From contig JAJEKV010000114.1 in assembly GCA_021234155.1 (NCBI GenBank), forward strand, positions 1,822,224 to 1,886,223: a stretch of 64,000 nucleotides of DNA. The letters run 5' to 3'. The translations under genes were made by a program, and so were the position numbers. The notes beneath the pieces were generated by a model. It was given only the letters and a program-made list of their open reading frames with translations. It did not search any database and was not told the DNA's origin. This stretch comes from Isoetes taiwanensis (Eukaryota; Streptophyta; Lycopodiopsida; Isoetales; Isoetaceae). Of the stretch, positions 23,062 to 33,170 are shown piece by piece; positions within the stretch are counted from its first letter, which is position 1; each line of letters starts with the position of its first letter.

Positions 23062-24594
23062 CTATGTTGTGCTTACGCTAGCTTTGCTCCTTATAAAGCG
23101 CACTTTATCTGCATATTCCTCCAACATTTGTCTAGAAATTTCAGATTTAACCATGGGATCATACCAATTTATTGGGGCATAACAATCCTGTCCATAAAGT
23201 GCTTCAAAAGGTGTCATTCCTATTGATTCCTGTTTAGAATTATTGTAAGCAAACTCTGCTAAAGGTAACAATCCTTCCCATTTCTTTGGATTATCTTGAC
23301 AGTACATCCGCAACATATCCTCAAGAACCCTGTTTACTCTTTCTGTTTGCCCATCACTTTCTGGGTGATAGGCTGTGCTCATCTGCAATTGAGTTCCAAC
23401 TCCCTTGAAAAATGAAGTCCAAAAGTTACTAGTAAACCTTGGATCTCTATCTGAAACAATACTTGTAGGAATGCCATGTAAACGAAAGATGTCATGAATA
23501 AAGATATTAGCTGTTTCCTTCGCTGTTATTGTTTTTCTAACTGGAAAGAAGTGAGCATGCTTAGTTAACCTGTCAATCACCACGAGAATAGCATCCTTTC
23601 CTGTTTGTGTTCTTGGCAATCCTACTATGAAATCCATGCTGATAGATTCCCATTTTCTTTCTGGAATAGGTAACGGCTGCAAAAGGCCAGGTGCCCTAAT
23701 CTGTTCGGCCTTAACACGTGAACACATCACACAATTTTGGATATACTTACGAACATAATCTTTTAATCCTGGCCAAAAGAAACTTCTCTTTACCTTGTGA
23801 TATGTCTTATGAAACCCTGGATGACCTGATATTACTGCATCATGACATTCATTTAGTATCTTCTTTTTAATGTGATCTATTGCAGGAATACAAACTCTTG
23901 ATTTGTATCTCAATATTCCCTGTTCAAAACTATAATTATCCTTTATCTCCAGATTTTCTTTTTGTACCTCCTTCAATTTCGGTCCAAAATAATTGTCTGT
24001 AGCAATAGTATTTTTCACCTCATCCAACCAATCTGTTGTAATCATCGTTATTGCATAACAAGCTGGAAGTCTAGACAAAGCATCAGCAACGACATTTGTA
24101 CTGCCTGTTTTATAACTAATCTGAAAGTCATACTCTTGAAGAAATTCCATCCACCTACGCTGTCTCAAATTCAAATTAGGTTGCTTCATAAAGTATGCAA
24201 GGCTAGCATGGTCAGTATGCACTTCAAAATGATTCCCTAATAGATAATGTCTCCAAGCTCTAAGTGCATGTACAATTGCCAATAGTTCCTGATCATGAGT
24301 AGGATAATTTCGTTCAGCATCGTTCAACTTATGAGAAATATATGCACATACATGTTTATCTTGCATCAACACAGCCCCTGTTCCTTCCCCACTAGCATCT
24401 GTCATAACCTGATACTTCTTATTCGGATCTGCCACCTTTAAAACAGGAGCATTTATCAACTTCTCTTTTAAATTTCTGAAAGCGTTCTCACATTTCTCAT
24501 CCCATTGAAAAGCTGTATTTGATTTTGTAAGTGTTGTCAAAGGACTTGCTATTGTAGAGAAACTTTTGATAAATTTCCTATAAAAACCTCGCAA
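23062..24594 (-). CDS. Gypsy RNase H and integrase, 510-codon open part of Pol
   Basis: This is the longest open frame of the element. Residues 1-60 are the RT thumb/connection (RGFYRKFIKSFS). RNase H follows with its acidic residues visible: TDAS near Asp66, Glu103 in THDQELLAI, Asp128 in HTDHASLAYF and Asp171 in ADALSRL. Integrase has an HHCC finger (His258, a second His at 262 or 266, Cys288, Cys291) and a DDE core: MDFIVGLPRT (Asp321), SDRDPRFTS (Asp382) and SDGQTERVNR (Glu418). All catalytic residues are present, so this part could fold, but the upstream RT is frameshifted and the chromodomain lies in another frame. It is not an independent gene; the ATG is an internal Met. Confidence 0.92.
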   Translation of the reverse strand: MRGFYRKFIKSFSTIASPLTTLTKSNTAFQWDEKCENAFRNLKEKLINAPVLKVADPNKKYQVMTDASGEGTGAVLMQDKHVCAYISHKLNDAERNYPTHDQELLAIVHALRAWRHYLLGNHFEVHTDHASLAYFMKQPNLNLRQRRWMEFLQEYDFQISYKTGSTNVVADALSRLPACYAITMITTDWLDEVKNTIATDNYFGPKLKEVQKENLEIKDNYSFEQGILRYKSRVCIPAIDHIKKKILNECHDAVISGHPGFHKTYHKVKRSFFWPGLKDYVRKYIQNCVMCSRVKAEQIRAPGLLQPLPIPERKWESISMDFIVGLPRTQTGKDAILVVIDRLTKHAHFFPVRKTITAKETANIFIHDIFRLHGIPTSIVSDRDPRFTSNFWTSFFKGVGTQLQMSTAYHPESDGQTERVNRVLEDMLRMYCQDNPKKWEGLLPLAEFAYNNSKQESIGMTPFEALYGQDCYAPINWYDPMVKSEISRQMLEEYADKVRFIRSKASVSTT

Positions 24595-24596
24595 GT

Positions 24597-25421
24597 CCTA
24601 AAAATGAGCGCACCTCCTGTTTTGGACTTTTAGGAACTGGCCATTCCCTTACTGCCTCAACCTTTTTGGGGTCCGGTTTAATTCCTTCTGCTGAAACAAT
24701 ATGACCTAAATAATCCATTTCAGTTGCTACAAAATGAACACTTGACTTTCTTAGCATACAATTTTTTCTCTTTTAAAATACCCAAAACAATTCTCAAATG
24801 TTCTCTATGCTCTTCTAAGTTCTTTGAATAAATAAGTATGTCATCAAAGCAACACGAGAACAAACTTATCAAGATATTCTCGAAAAAGATCATTCATTAG
24901 ACACTGAAAGTTGCTTTGGTGCATTGGTCAAACCAAAAGGCATAACCACGAATTCAAAGTGCCCATATCTTGTAGAAAAAAATTGTTTTGGGTATATCAC
25001 TCTCTTTGATTCTTATCACGGTGATATCCGGATCTAAGATCTATCTTTGAAAATAATGAAGCTCCTTGAAGTTGATCAAACAAGTCATCTATTCTAGGCA
25101 ATGGATACTTATTCTTAATTGTGATATCATTTAATTGCCTATAATCAACACACATACGCATAGAACCATCTTTTTTCTTAACAAATATCTTTTGGAGCAC
25201 CAAAAGGTGAAATACTAGGCTGTATGTATCCTTGATCTAAAAAGTTCTTTTAACTGTTTTTTAATTCCACTAACTCGACAAAGCAAATCTATATGGAGCT
25301 TTTGATGGAGGAGAAGCTCCTGAACCAATTCAATCGCATGATCAACATATCTTGGGGGTAACTCCGTCAACTCTTCGAGGAAACACTTCCTTGAACTCCT
25401 CGAGGATGTCACGCACATCAT
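24597..25421 (-). pseudogene. Gypsy reverse transcriptase, frameshifted
   Basis: Frames on the minus strand show the RT start (PPRYVDHAIELVQE, then [35 protein letters not shown] and [11 protein letters not shown]). After 25000 it breaks into short frames containing the [10 protein letters not shown] catalytic motif near 24830-24860 and the LGHIV segment near 24720. At least three shifts are needed to read through. The catalytic Asp pair itself is intact. Confidence 0.88.
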
Positions 25422-25435
25422 TCATGTATACTTGA

Positions 25436-25911
25436 TTAATCTCTCCTGACCCTTTGGTACAAGCAACCCCAACCTTTCATGCTTCCTAATTGCCCTCTTG
25501 ATTTGCTTGCGACTAATGGGCTTAGGGTAAAATCTTGCTTATTCAACCCTTCCAATGTATATAATTCTTGATGTTCCTTAGATTTTACTCTCACAACTCT
25601 TTCATGACAATCTACTATAGCATGCACCTCACTAAGCCATTCCATGCCTATAATCATATCATATGAGCCTAGCTGAAGCACATGGAAATTTGCAATTGTA
25701 GGCATGCCTTGCACTTTCAATTTTAATGCATGCACATATTCATTAGTAGCTTTTCTCTTACATCAGCCATTTTCACCATTCTTAAGGCTTGTTGGTTAGT
25801 ATTCAATCCAAACAACTTGACAAGCCTTGGTGAAATAAAATTGTGAGTGGCTCCCATATCAATCAAAATACTAAAAGGAACTTCATTGATTTTACCTTCA
25901 ACTTGCACCAC
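25436..25911 (-). pseudogene. Gypsy aspartic protease, altered active site
   Basis: The frame 25911-25723 begins VQVEGKINEVPFSILIDMGA followed by THNFIS. The protease signature is normally Asp-Ser/Thr-Gly; here the middle residue is Met, which should abolish or weaken catalysis. A second frame (25735-25436) carries the flap/C-terminal part, including SYDMIIGMEWL. The two overlap by a frameshift near 25730. Confidence 0.85.
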
Positions 25912-25941
25912 ATGTGCACTGCAATCATCTTTGTTCCTTGA

Positions 25942-27361
25942 TCAACGGTACGCACAAACTTGCATATCTTCCTCTAAATCCATGAGGGTTGCCTGATGAG
26001 CTCTCATTGCCCCCACATTCTGAGATCCTTGAACTTTGGCATTTGAGTTATTCCTCTTAGGACAAAAACGTGCCCTATGCCCCTTTTGCTTACAGTAAAA
26101 GCATAAATTCTCCTTCATGCACTTATCATATTCAACTTTCTTCTTTTCTTCATCCATCTGTGACATTGCATTTAAAGGTAACTTAGGAATATTATGAGAA
26201 GTTTGATGGACCTGAGAGTTTGATTCATCTCTATAATTCCTCTGGAAATTTCCCCTTTGATGCTCCCTACGGTTGGCATTCTTCTCCTCCTTAAGGATGC
26301 TCTCGAAATATCGAGCCTTGTGCTCCGCGTCTTCCAAGGTAAGTTGATCACATCCAACTAATTTTTTAAGCTCCATATCTAGTCCTTGCACAAAGCGACT
26401 AGCTAGTTCCTGCAGTTAAAGACTAATTATTACTTTTATAATACCTAATTTAGAGAATGATGCTTGCTTAACAGAATGATTCTTGCCTTTGAATCCAACT
26501 TTGGACAATGTCGTTCCAAAGTAGAGAATTCTTGTATATAGTTATCCAAGGATTGCCCTTTCTGTTTACATTCCATGAATTTGTTCATCTGTATAATATG
26601 AAAGGAAGGTGGACAATATTTCGACATGAAGAGTTCCTTGAAAGTCTCCCAAGCGACTTCTTCATCAGTCACCTTATGTGCTGCCTTATGACGATTCCAC
26701 CACATCAAGGCGTTCCCCGTCAGGCTCAATGCCACCACTCCCACTTTTTCTTCCTTGGGAACTTGTCTTACAACAAAATAATTTTCAGCCTTCTGAATCC
26801 AAGCTTCTGTCTTAACTCCATCCTTATCAAAACCATCAAATAGCTCCAACTTATACTTCTTGGCAATCTCCTTTAAAGCGCTTGACTTCTTTTGTGCTTG
26901 AGAGCTTTCCTTTCCTTGGCTCATAGGCATAGATGATGCCGTATCCTCTTCTTTGTTCCTTTTCCTCCTCCTAGAGTGCGAGCTTAAGGGCATCGAAGAT
27001 CCTCGTTGGTGGCTTCTCCCACTAGGTGCTCTCAATACCGGTGGACCTCCCACATCTCCCTGTTTAATCAATCAGGATTAAGAAAATTTCCCCTTAAACA
27101 GCTTGCAAATTAATGATCCCTGACCTGTCTTCGCCCTTGTCGCAGATTTTCGATTTGCATTTGCAAGTTTTGCATTTGTTCTGCGCTAGCTCGATTCAGA
27201 TCAGTAAGTTGGTTCTCTATGCTGGTTTGGAAGCTTAAGAAAGCTTGCAACATAGAAGATTCTAAAGTTTTCCTCATGCTATCAAAATTATCCTCCTCCC
27301 GATTGGCATTATTAGCAGCATGATGAGGACTGGATAGATGTTCCCTAGGAAGTGGTTCCAT
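25942..27361 (-). pseudogene. Gypsy Gag with zinc knuckle, broken into three frames
   Basis: 27361-27110 is an N-terminal frame starting MEPLPREHL with a heptad-like helix (residues 30-75). 27071-26445 carries the retrotransposon Gag domain: LELFDGFDKDGVKTEAWIQK, then LTGNALMWWNRH and ETFKELFMSKYCPP. 26391-25942 ends in the zinc knuckle CFYCKQKGHRARFCP (CCHC). Gag forms the virus-like particle and packages element RNA. Stops between the pieces at about 27080 and 26420 show decay. Confidence 0.9.
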
Positions 27362-28784
27362 CTGGAGAATACATAAAAGTTTGTATTCAATGAGCTCTCT
27401 AAATGTCTTGAAATGACATCAAACTATCCCAACTTTCAAAAGCAGATCTCTATCATGTTTTGCTCCCATGATTACTATAGAGGCCATGACATAATCACCA
27501 CATCCCTTACTTATTATCTATGCCCATTCATTCAATTTATTGTCTTACATCCATGAAACAACCATATCATGAACTAGGTTAATTGGCTAATATCACACAG
27601 AATTTAGACGTTAACAGTTAGCAAACCACCAGCTGCCCACTCCGGTCCTACACTTGTAAAACCTGCCTCTATTCCTTGAGTTTCCTCAAGTTGGAAGGGG
27701 AAGCAAATGTTTCTTAACATAGACATATGCTACCCATCGGTGGATTGACCCCCCACAATCATAACCCGCTACTTGGGTTCCACGGGTTCCACGGGTTCCA
27801 CATATGTGTCCAAATGTCCTGGCGTGTCGGCCGTTTCGCTCTGCTATGATTGTGTCAGGTCCACATAGGCATGTCCTATGTGTTTTCAGTGCTTACTGCT
27901 AATTGCAATCAACCTATGTTAATTAAACATCGGTTACATTTTTTTATTATTATATATTTCACATTCCAAAATTGCAAGTTCATGTACATACAAACATTAC
28001 TCCCAAATTCATCACAAAGGAAAAATCGAGATTATGTCATGGTCCTCCTTCATGGCCGGAAAGCAATTGTTATGAGTGTAACAATTGTGTAGGAATGGTT
28101 TAATAATGATTATTTTGTGGCGTGTACACACCCTGACATAAGACAAATTATAGCCTTCCATGACCATTACCCATTTGGCACACTGACACTATCTATTTCA
28201 TCACCTCTAACTCTTGTACAAATGGAAAATAGTGAATTGCTATTTTCTATGTGACAAGAAGATTCTAGGTTTAAAGTTCCAATTTTCCGTTACATTGTGA
28301 GTTACTCGACGAGGTGACAAAGTTCTAAATGTCAAAAGGAAATGGATAAAGACCCTAACACAAAGCAGTAACAACACAGATTCCATCTTTACTAGGTGGT
28401 AAACAATCTTGAACTACCCCTTTTTTTAATTTTGCATGATACTTTGTCCCATGAGTCATTGATGCAATCCTACCTCCAATGCAACTCCAATTATGGGATA
28501 GGAAATAACAACTATTCCCAATTGGTTTACACCTACCCATACCATACAATAAGATATTCTAACCATGTTCAAATATGTTACCGGTTTTGTGTATCTCTAT
28601 CACAAGTTCTATGGTAAAAAGGTGCTCCAATTAGGACAAGAAATGGCCATAATACCTTGGACATAATATGCTTGCATTGAAAATCAACTTGCGCTGGCTT
28701 ATCCTATGAAGTCATGGTAAATAAGGATTACTTTGAATTCAGTTCTCACTTTTTTTTAAATAATAGCTAGGTTCAACCCATGAC

Positions 28785-28798
28785 TGGCTCTGATACCA
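28785..28798 (-). promoter_or_regulatory. Primer binding site, initiator tRNA-Met type
   Basis: The plus strand tggctctgatacca is, on the minus strand, TGGTATCAGAGCCA. This is the classic complement to the 3' end of plant initiator tRNA-Met and lies 4 bases inside the 5' LTR. It confirms orientation. Confidence 0.92.
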
Positions 28799-28802
28799 AT
28801 TT

Positions 28803-29966
28803 TGTGACGGTCCTCCGCCCGACACTTGCTGTTACGGAAATACTTCACACAAAGCCTAAGATCTCACGGGTGCAGAACCTACACGTCATCCCCAAGTCCC
28901 AAATAATATGTTGCGGTCTCCCTAAGCTACGGGTCTCTAGCTCGGGAAAAGACCTTCACCCAGAAGCAACTCGACGTGACCAGCGTCGAGTCCGCACTAG
29001 CGAGCTTCGTCAGTGCCCACTCGCTAATGCTGAGTGCTTAACACTCACGGCCTCGGTTTCTGCTTATTCTCCCCGGAGAGCTGTGGGCAGACCAAGGTGC
29101 CATCCAGGCTAGCAACATGAACGATTATAAGTATTTCTACAGAAATGCTAACGTGGAGAGAAACATTTTGAAGGTAACCTATTCTCACTATTAAAAGGAA
29201 ATATTATGAAGGCATAATTGTTAACAAGAGGAATTGAACCCTAGCCATTCAATTCACAAATAAGGCTTACCCATTAAAAAGGAAATGTTATGAAGGCATA
29301 ATTGTTAGCAAGAGGAATTGAACCTCGCCATTCAATTCACAATTAATGTGCTTAACCAACTCACCCAAAAGATTAGAAAACATTTAAGTTAAGCATTCTT
29401 TTTAGTATTCAACGATGAAGTTCTGAAATATTATACGTAAACCCTAAGGCGCGCCCGGAATCTCTGAGGGTGAAGCTACGGCTCTTCATAAACTCGGCCG
29501 AAAATTCAAGTAAAGCATAAAGGTAAGTGATTTTGACGATTTCAGGACGATTTCAGAGGGATCTAACAGCTGGTGATCGATTAGCCAAGAATTTCGGCCT
29601 TTGGGTTCGCTGAAGACTCTGCTATTCATGGTTTCTTTTAAGCAGGAATGAAGAACGAAATTTACAAGGCAACTGTGTTTTCTCTGATATTGCAGCCCAT
29701 GATTACCCCCTGCTCTTAAGATGGATTATCCTTCCTTTAACAAAACATCAAACATTTTCTTACCTCTAAATCGCTTCCTTGCAACCTTCTTATCTCTCTC
29801 TCTTTCAATCACGAAATCTCTCTCTTCCTTCCTCTTTCTCACGTTTTTCCCTTTCCCTAATTCTAACCTCCTTCAATTATTTCATTGCCACATCACCTCC
29901 TATGCCACGTCATCTCCTTATTTATTTAATATAGCTTAGAATAATCACAATAAAACTCACATCACA
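28803..29966 (-). repeat. Gypsy 5' LTR (right on plus strand)
   Basis: It starts tgtgacggtcctcc and ends cacatcaca, with the CTCTT target duplication directly outside at 29967-29971. It includes the SINE-like dimer at 29192-29370. A short frame beginning MDYPSFNKTSN occurs in both LTRs only because the LTRs are copies. Confidence 0.93.
29192..29370 (-). repeat. tRNA-like SINE dimer inside the gypsy LTR (right copy)
   Basis: On the minus strand, an A-box-like gggtgagttggttaagc lies at 29350-29366, a B box with ggttcaattcc at 29314-29325, and a second B box at about 29231-29244. The two units share the tail aattatgccttcataa. The spacing of about 40 bp between A and B boxes fits a pol III internal promoter. 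Confidence 0.7.
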
Positions 29967-29971
29967 CTCTT
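29967..29971 (+). repeat. Target site duplication CTCTT, right copy
   Basis: It matches 21261-21265 exactly and abuts the right LTR end. Confidence 0.9.
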
Positions 29972-31216
29972 AGACATATGACCGAGTAGCTCTACAACCA
30001 AGAGCTATTGTCAATAAGGACGATGGAAAAGCTCATTGTGTTCAAGAGGAGGAGATCACTGGAATAGCATCGATCAAAGAAGTACCCTTTAGGGAAAAGG
30101 AAAGGTCCATAAAGATGCTACTAAATGGTATTTTACTTTGCAATGCAAAGGGTTTATATATTCATGACGTACAAAGTTAAGGTGGTTATATTCAGATACT
30201 TCATACAGGAAGTCTTTGACTAGTTTGCGCAATAGATTCCATTAACAAATTATTACTATATAAGTAATAACAAAAACAAGACTTCAAACTATTTTAGTGG
30301 TAGGAGAACTCTTTGACATGTTATCAATTTGATCAATGAACCATTATTTTCTAAAAGGAAGAATGGTATGTGACATTCTTATATGCAAAAGGAACATTCA
30401 TAAAACTTATGACATTGAACGTCAAAACCATCCTTTTTAAACGAGGATCAGACCAAACGAAATTCTCATGCACTAAAATAATTGCATTACAAGAAATTCG
30501 CATGGTATGATCCTTTTGTAGAAAAAGTAAATAAAAACACAAATATGTAAACTTACAACTTAGGGTAAAAAAATAGTCACTTACACTTTACTTCAAAAAA
30601 AAAAAAAATTAATGTTATCTTTGTATAATATAACTTCAAGATGGAACATCGTGACCTACTTTCTTGTTTGTTGTTAAATTAAATATAAACCCATTCCATA
30701 GTCTTCCATTCCTTATTAATAAACCCAGACTTTATATACCAGCACTTTATACTTTAAATAAGACAATTATGTTTTATTCTCTCTCCCCTTTTTTTTAACT
30801 TAAAAACTATCTTTTTCAAGAAGGATCACACCCAAGAGAATAATAAAAAAAAAAAAAACACTAAATTTGCATGGTGTGATCCACTTTCTTATTTGTTGCA
30901 ATTACACATAAGTATCCCTTCTTATTTGCATCTAAAATGCTTTACCCACCCTTCAAGTACATAAAGTTATTAATCCTTTTCAAAGAGCATGCCTTTTTTC
31001 AAGAAGGATCACACCAAGCGTATAACACATATGCAAAAGAAATGGAACACACTAAATTTGCATGGTGTCATCCACTTTGTCATTTGTTGTCAAATTAAAT
31101 TGCACACAAAAGTACCTCTTCATATTTGCATCTAAAATGGTTCACCATCCCGAACACATAGAGTTATTAGTCATAGAGCAAATACTTAGTAGCACTTTAC
31201 ATATCCGCACTTTACT
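29972..31216. other. AT-rich sequence with a degenerate repeat family
   Basis: 29977-30180 has an unassigned forward open frame of about 65 codons (includes EEEITGIASIKEVPFREKER) without a start or clear splice signals. 30420-31150 holds three diverged repeats (around 30425, 30820 and 31005) of a block running from ggatcacacc to gcatggtgtgatcc; another fragment is at 32225-32305. The block's ends pair as an inverted repeat (ggatcacacc with ggtgtgatcc). Confidence 0.55.
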
Positions 31217-32215
31217 TCAAATAATTTATTTAATTTAATTTAATTTATATCTAATGCTCACTTGGGCCTCGAGAGGCCATGGAGCACATGAACATCTTGT
31301 TTACAGTGTAAGTAAAAAGGATCGGTGTGCATCCACCGTCCTTATGAAGAGCCCTAAACATGATGGTGGCATCAACCATAATGAATATAAATCTGTTGTC
31401 TGAACACCAAAACTGCTCCTGTGTCCATATTCTGAACATTGCAGGAATACATGTTGTTCATCCTCAACGTCCCCTGAATTACATATCTTACAGAGTCTGT
31501 TTTTTGGTGGTGCTCTTGCCCATCTCCCTATTTCTACTTCGAGCTTATGGGATCCTGTTCGGTATCTCGCAATCAACTGCCTATATCCTTTTGATATAGA
31601 TGCATTTAAATAGTTTTGACATGTATATACATCCATATGGTTAATGCTGGCCCGATACTGCAGCATCCTTTTTCCTGGTTCAGCCCATAATTTGTCCATT
31701 GCCAGCTTTTCTAGCAAAAACCGTGCTTCCTCTTTATCTGCAGGCCAGTTTGAACTATTCAAGCCCCATTTGTTTGCCCATTGCATCAAATTTTTCTTCC
31801 AACCCTGATCTGATGCCATCATAGCGCGATGTGAAAGACGATTTGGATTCTGTGCCATAACTCGATTGTAGAAATTAACAGATTGGTATAAGCCTTCAAG
31901 TTCTAGAGGAAACATACCTACTTCCGCCAAAGATGATGGCATAGGGATTTGGGATCGATACCAAGCTCCTCTTTCAAAACATTTTCTGGACTGCTTCTAC
32001 CTCTTTCCATAATCGGCTGGAAAGTTCGGGTCCCCAGATAGGTACACCATATAACAGAACCGTTTGAACTAGAGTCTTAAATAATATTCTTTTCAGCCCC
32101 CAATCTGTGAGTGATGCCCTGCCGCATCTCGCCAGCATGCTGTACAAGGCAGCCTTGCCTCCCGATGATCTCCGTTTCACACAGATATATTTCTTTTATA
32201 AAAGATAATGAAAAT
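31217..32215 (-). mobile_element. 5'-truncated LINE insertion, minus strand
   Basis: Two minus-strand frames form the end of a LINE ORF2. 32180-31974 has GGKAALYSMLARCGRASLTD and VLLYGVPIWGPELS, the region after RT. 31942-31301 ends with YRTGSHKLEVEIGRW and a zinc-type LCKICNSGDVEDEQHVFLQC motif. The 3' end carries an ATTTA-rich simple tail (plus strand 31219-31245) instead of poly(A). cactttact occurs at 31208-31216 and 32216-32224 and is a plausible 9-bp target duplication. The two frames are separated by a shift near 31960. It inserted into the degenerate repeat family described at 29972-31216. Confidence 0.75.
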
Positions 32216-32456
32216 CACTTTACTATGGCATCTTTTCTAAAAAGGATCACATGATTCGAATTATGTATATGCTAAAAAGTTGGAACACACTAGATTCGCA
32301 TGTTACAGAAACTAGATGTTATACACACTACATGCACATGTTGTAGACGCCTCAAAGATGCATTGTACCCTCTGTCTCTATATCTGCAACAATGAATATA
32401 TATATATATATACAACTGTATATAGAAGAATCAGATAAAGGCATATGGCATATTCA

Positions 32457-33001
32457 TTAGGGTTTTTTTGAGATTAAAAAAGGGCCTTCAAAACATACCA
32501 AGTAAGCCAAATGAAGATAAATGAACTACCAATCAGAAATCAGAGCCTGACGGGTCCGTCAGCAAAACTGTTATAACTAACTCACTGGATCACATTTTCT
32601 AGCATAACTATTTATAGAAAAGTCCAAATGAGCTCTCGTATAGTGCAATAGATAGATCTCATTGTGATCTTTCCAATCTTAGGTGCTTTGCACATATTTT
32701 AACCACTTATGATTGTCAAAACTCCAAAAAATATGGTTTTTACCATTTTTTACTATCCTACGGGGCTAAAAGATATGCAAACCACCCAAGGTTGGAAATT
32801 TCTCAATGAGATCTATCTATTGCACCAAACAAGAGCTCATTTAGACTTTTCTATCAACAGTTATGCTAGAAAATGTGATCCAGTGAGTTAGTTATAACTG
32901 TTTTGCTGACTGGATTACCAGTTCTGTTTTCTAATTGGTAGTTCATGTAGCTTAGTCAGCAGTTCTTAGAAGGCCCTTTTATGATCTCAAAAAATCCCTA
33001 A
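32457..33001. mobile_element. 545-bp fold-back element (long-TIR MITE)
   Basis: The two halves are near-complete inverted copies. The left half starts ttagggtttttttgaga and the right half ends tctcaaaaaatccctaa. Long internal stretches pair, for example gatcacattttctagcataa with its complement near 32865. Each arm is about 260 bp with a short centre near 32730-32740. No transposase is encoded. The flanks (aggcatatggcat on the left, ttataaaagttctttattta on the right) match the continuous sequence near 19095-19130, which therefore acts as an unoccupied relative of the site. The superfamily is unclear because a target duplication could not be fixed. Confidence 0.85.
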
Positions 33002-33170
33002 TGTTATAAAAGTTCTTTATTTAGCATGTTCGAATTCTAGGGTACGAGAATTGCTGCAATTCTAGCCTATCCACATGTCATCTAAATTTGTTTCACGTCG
33101 TTGGATCCATGAAGACAAAGAAGAGGCGCTATATGTTTCATAGAAGGCAAAAGGCCCAGAGGTGTGAAGT

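Larger units (their letters stand above)
21266..29966 (-). mobile_element. Complete Ty3/gypsy chromovirus, minus strand, frameshifted
   Basis: The element is 8.7 kb, bounded by LTRs of about 1.17 kb that start TGTGA and end TCACA, and by a CTCTT target duplication. On the minus strand the order is 5' LTR, primer binding site, gag, protease, reverse transcriptase, RNase H, integrase, chromodomain, polypurine tract, 3' LTR. Integrase after RT defines gypsy, and the C-terminal chromodomain defines a chromovirus. The two LTRs differ by many small indels and substitutions, so insertion is not recent. Frameshifts separate gag, protease and RT pieces, and one integrase-to-tail shift exists near 23060. 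RNase H and integrase remain open for 510 codons. It is probably non-autonomous now. Confidence 0.95.
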
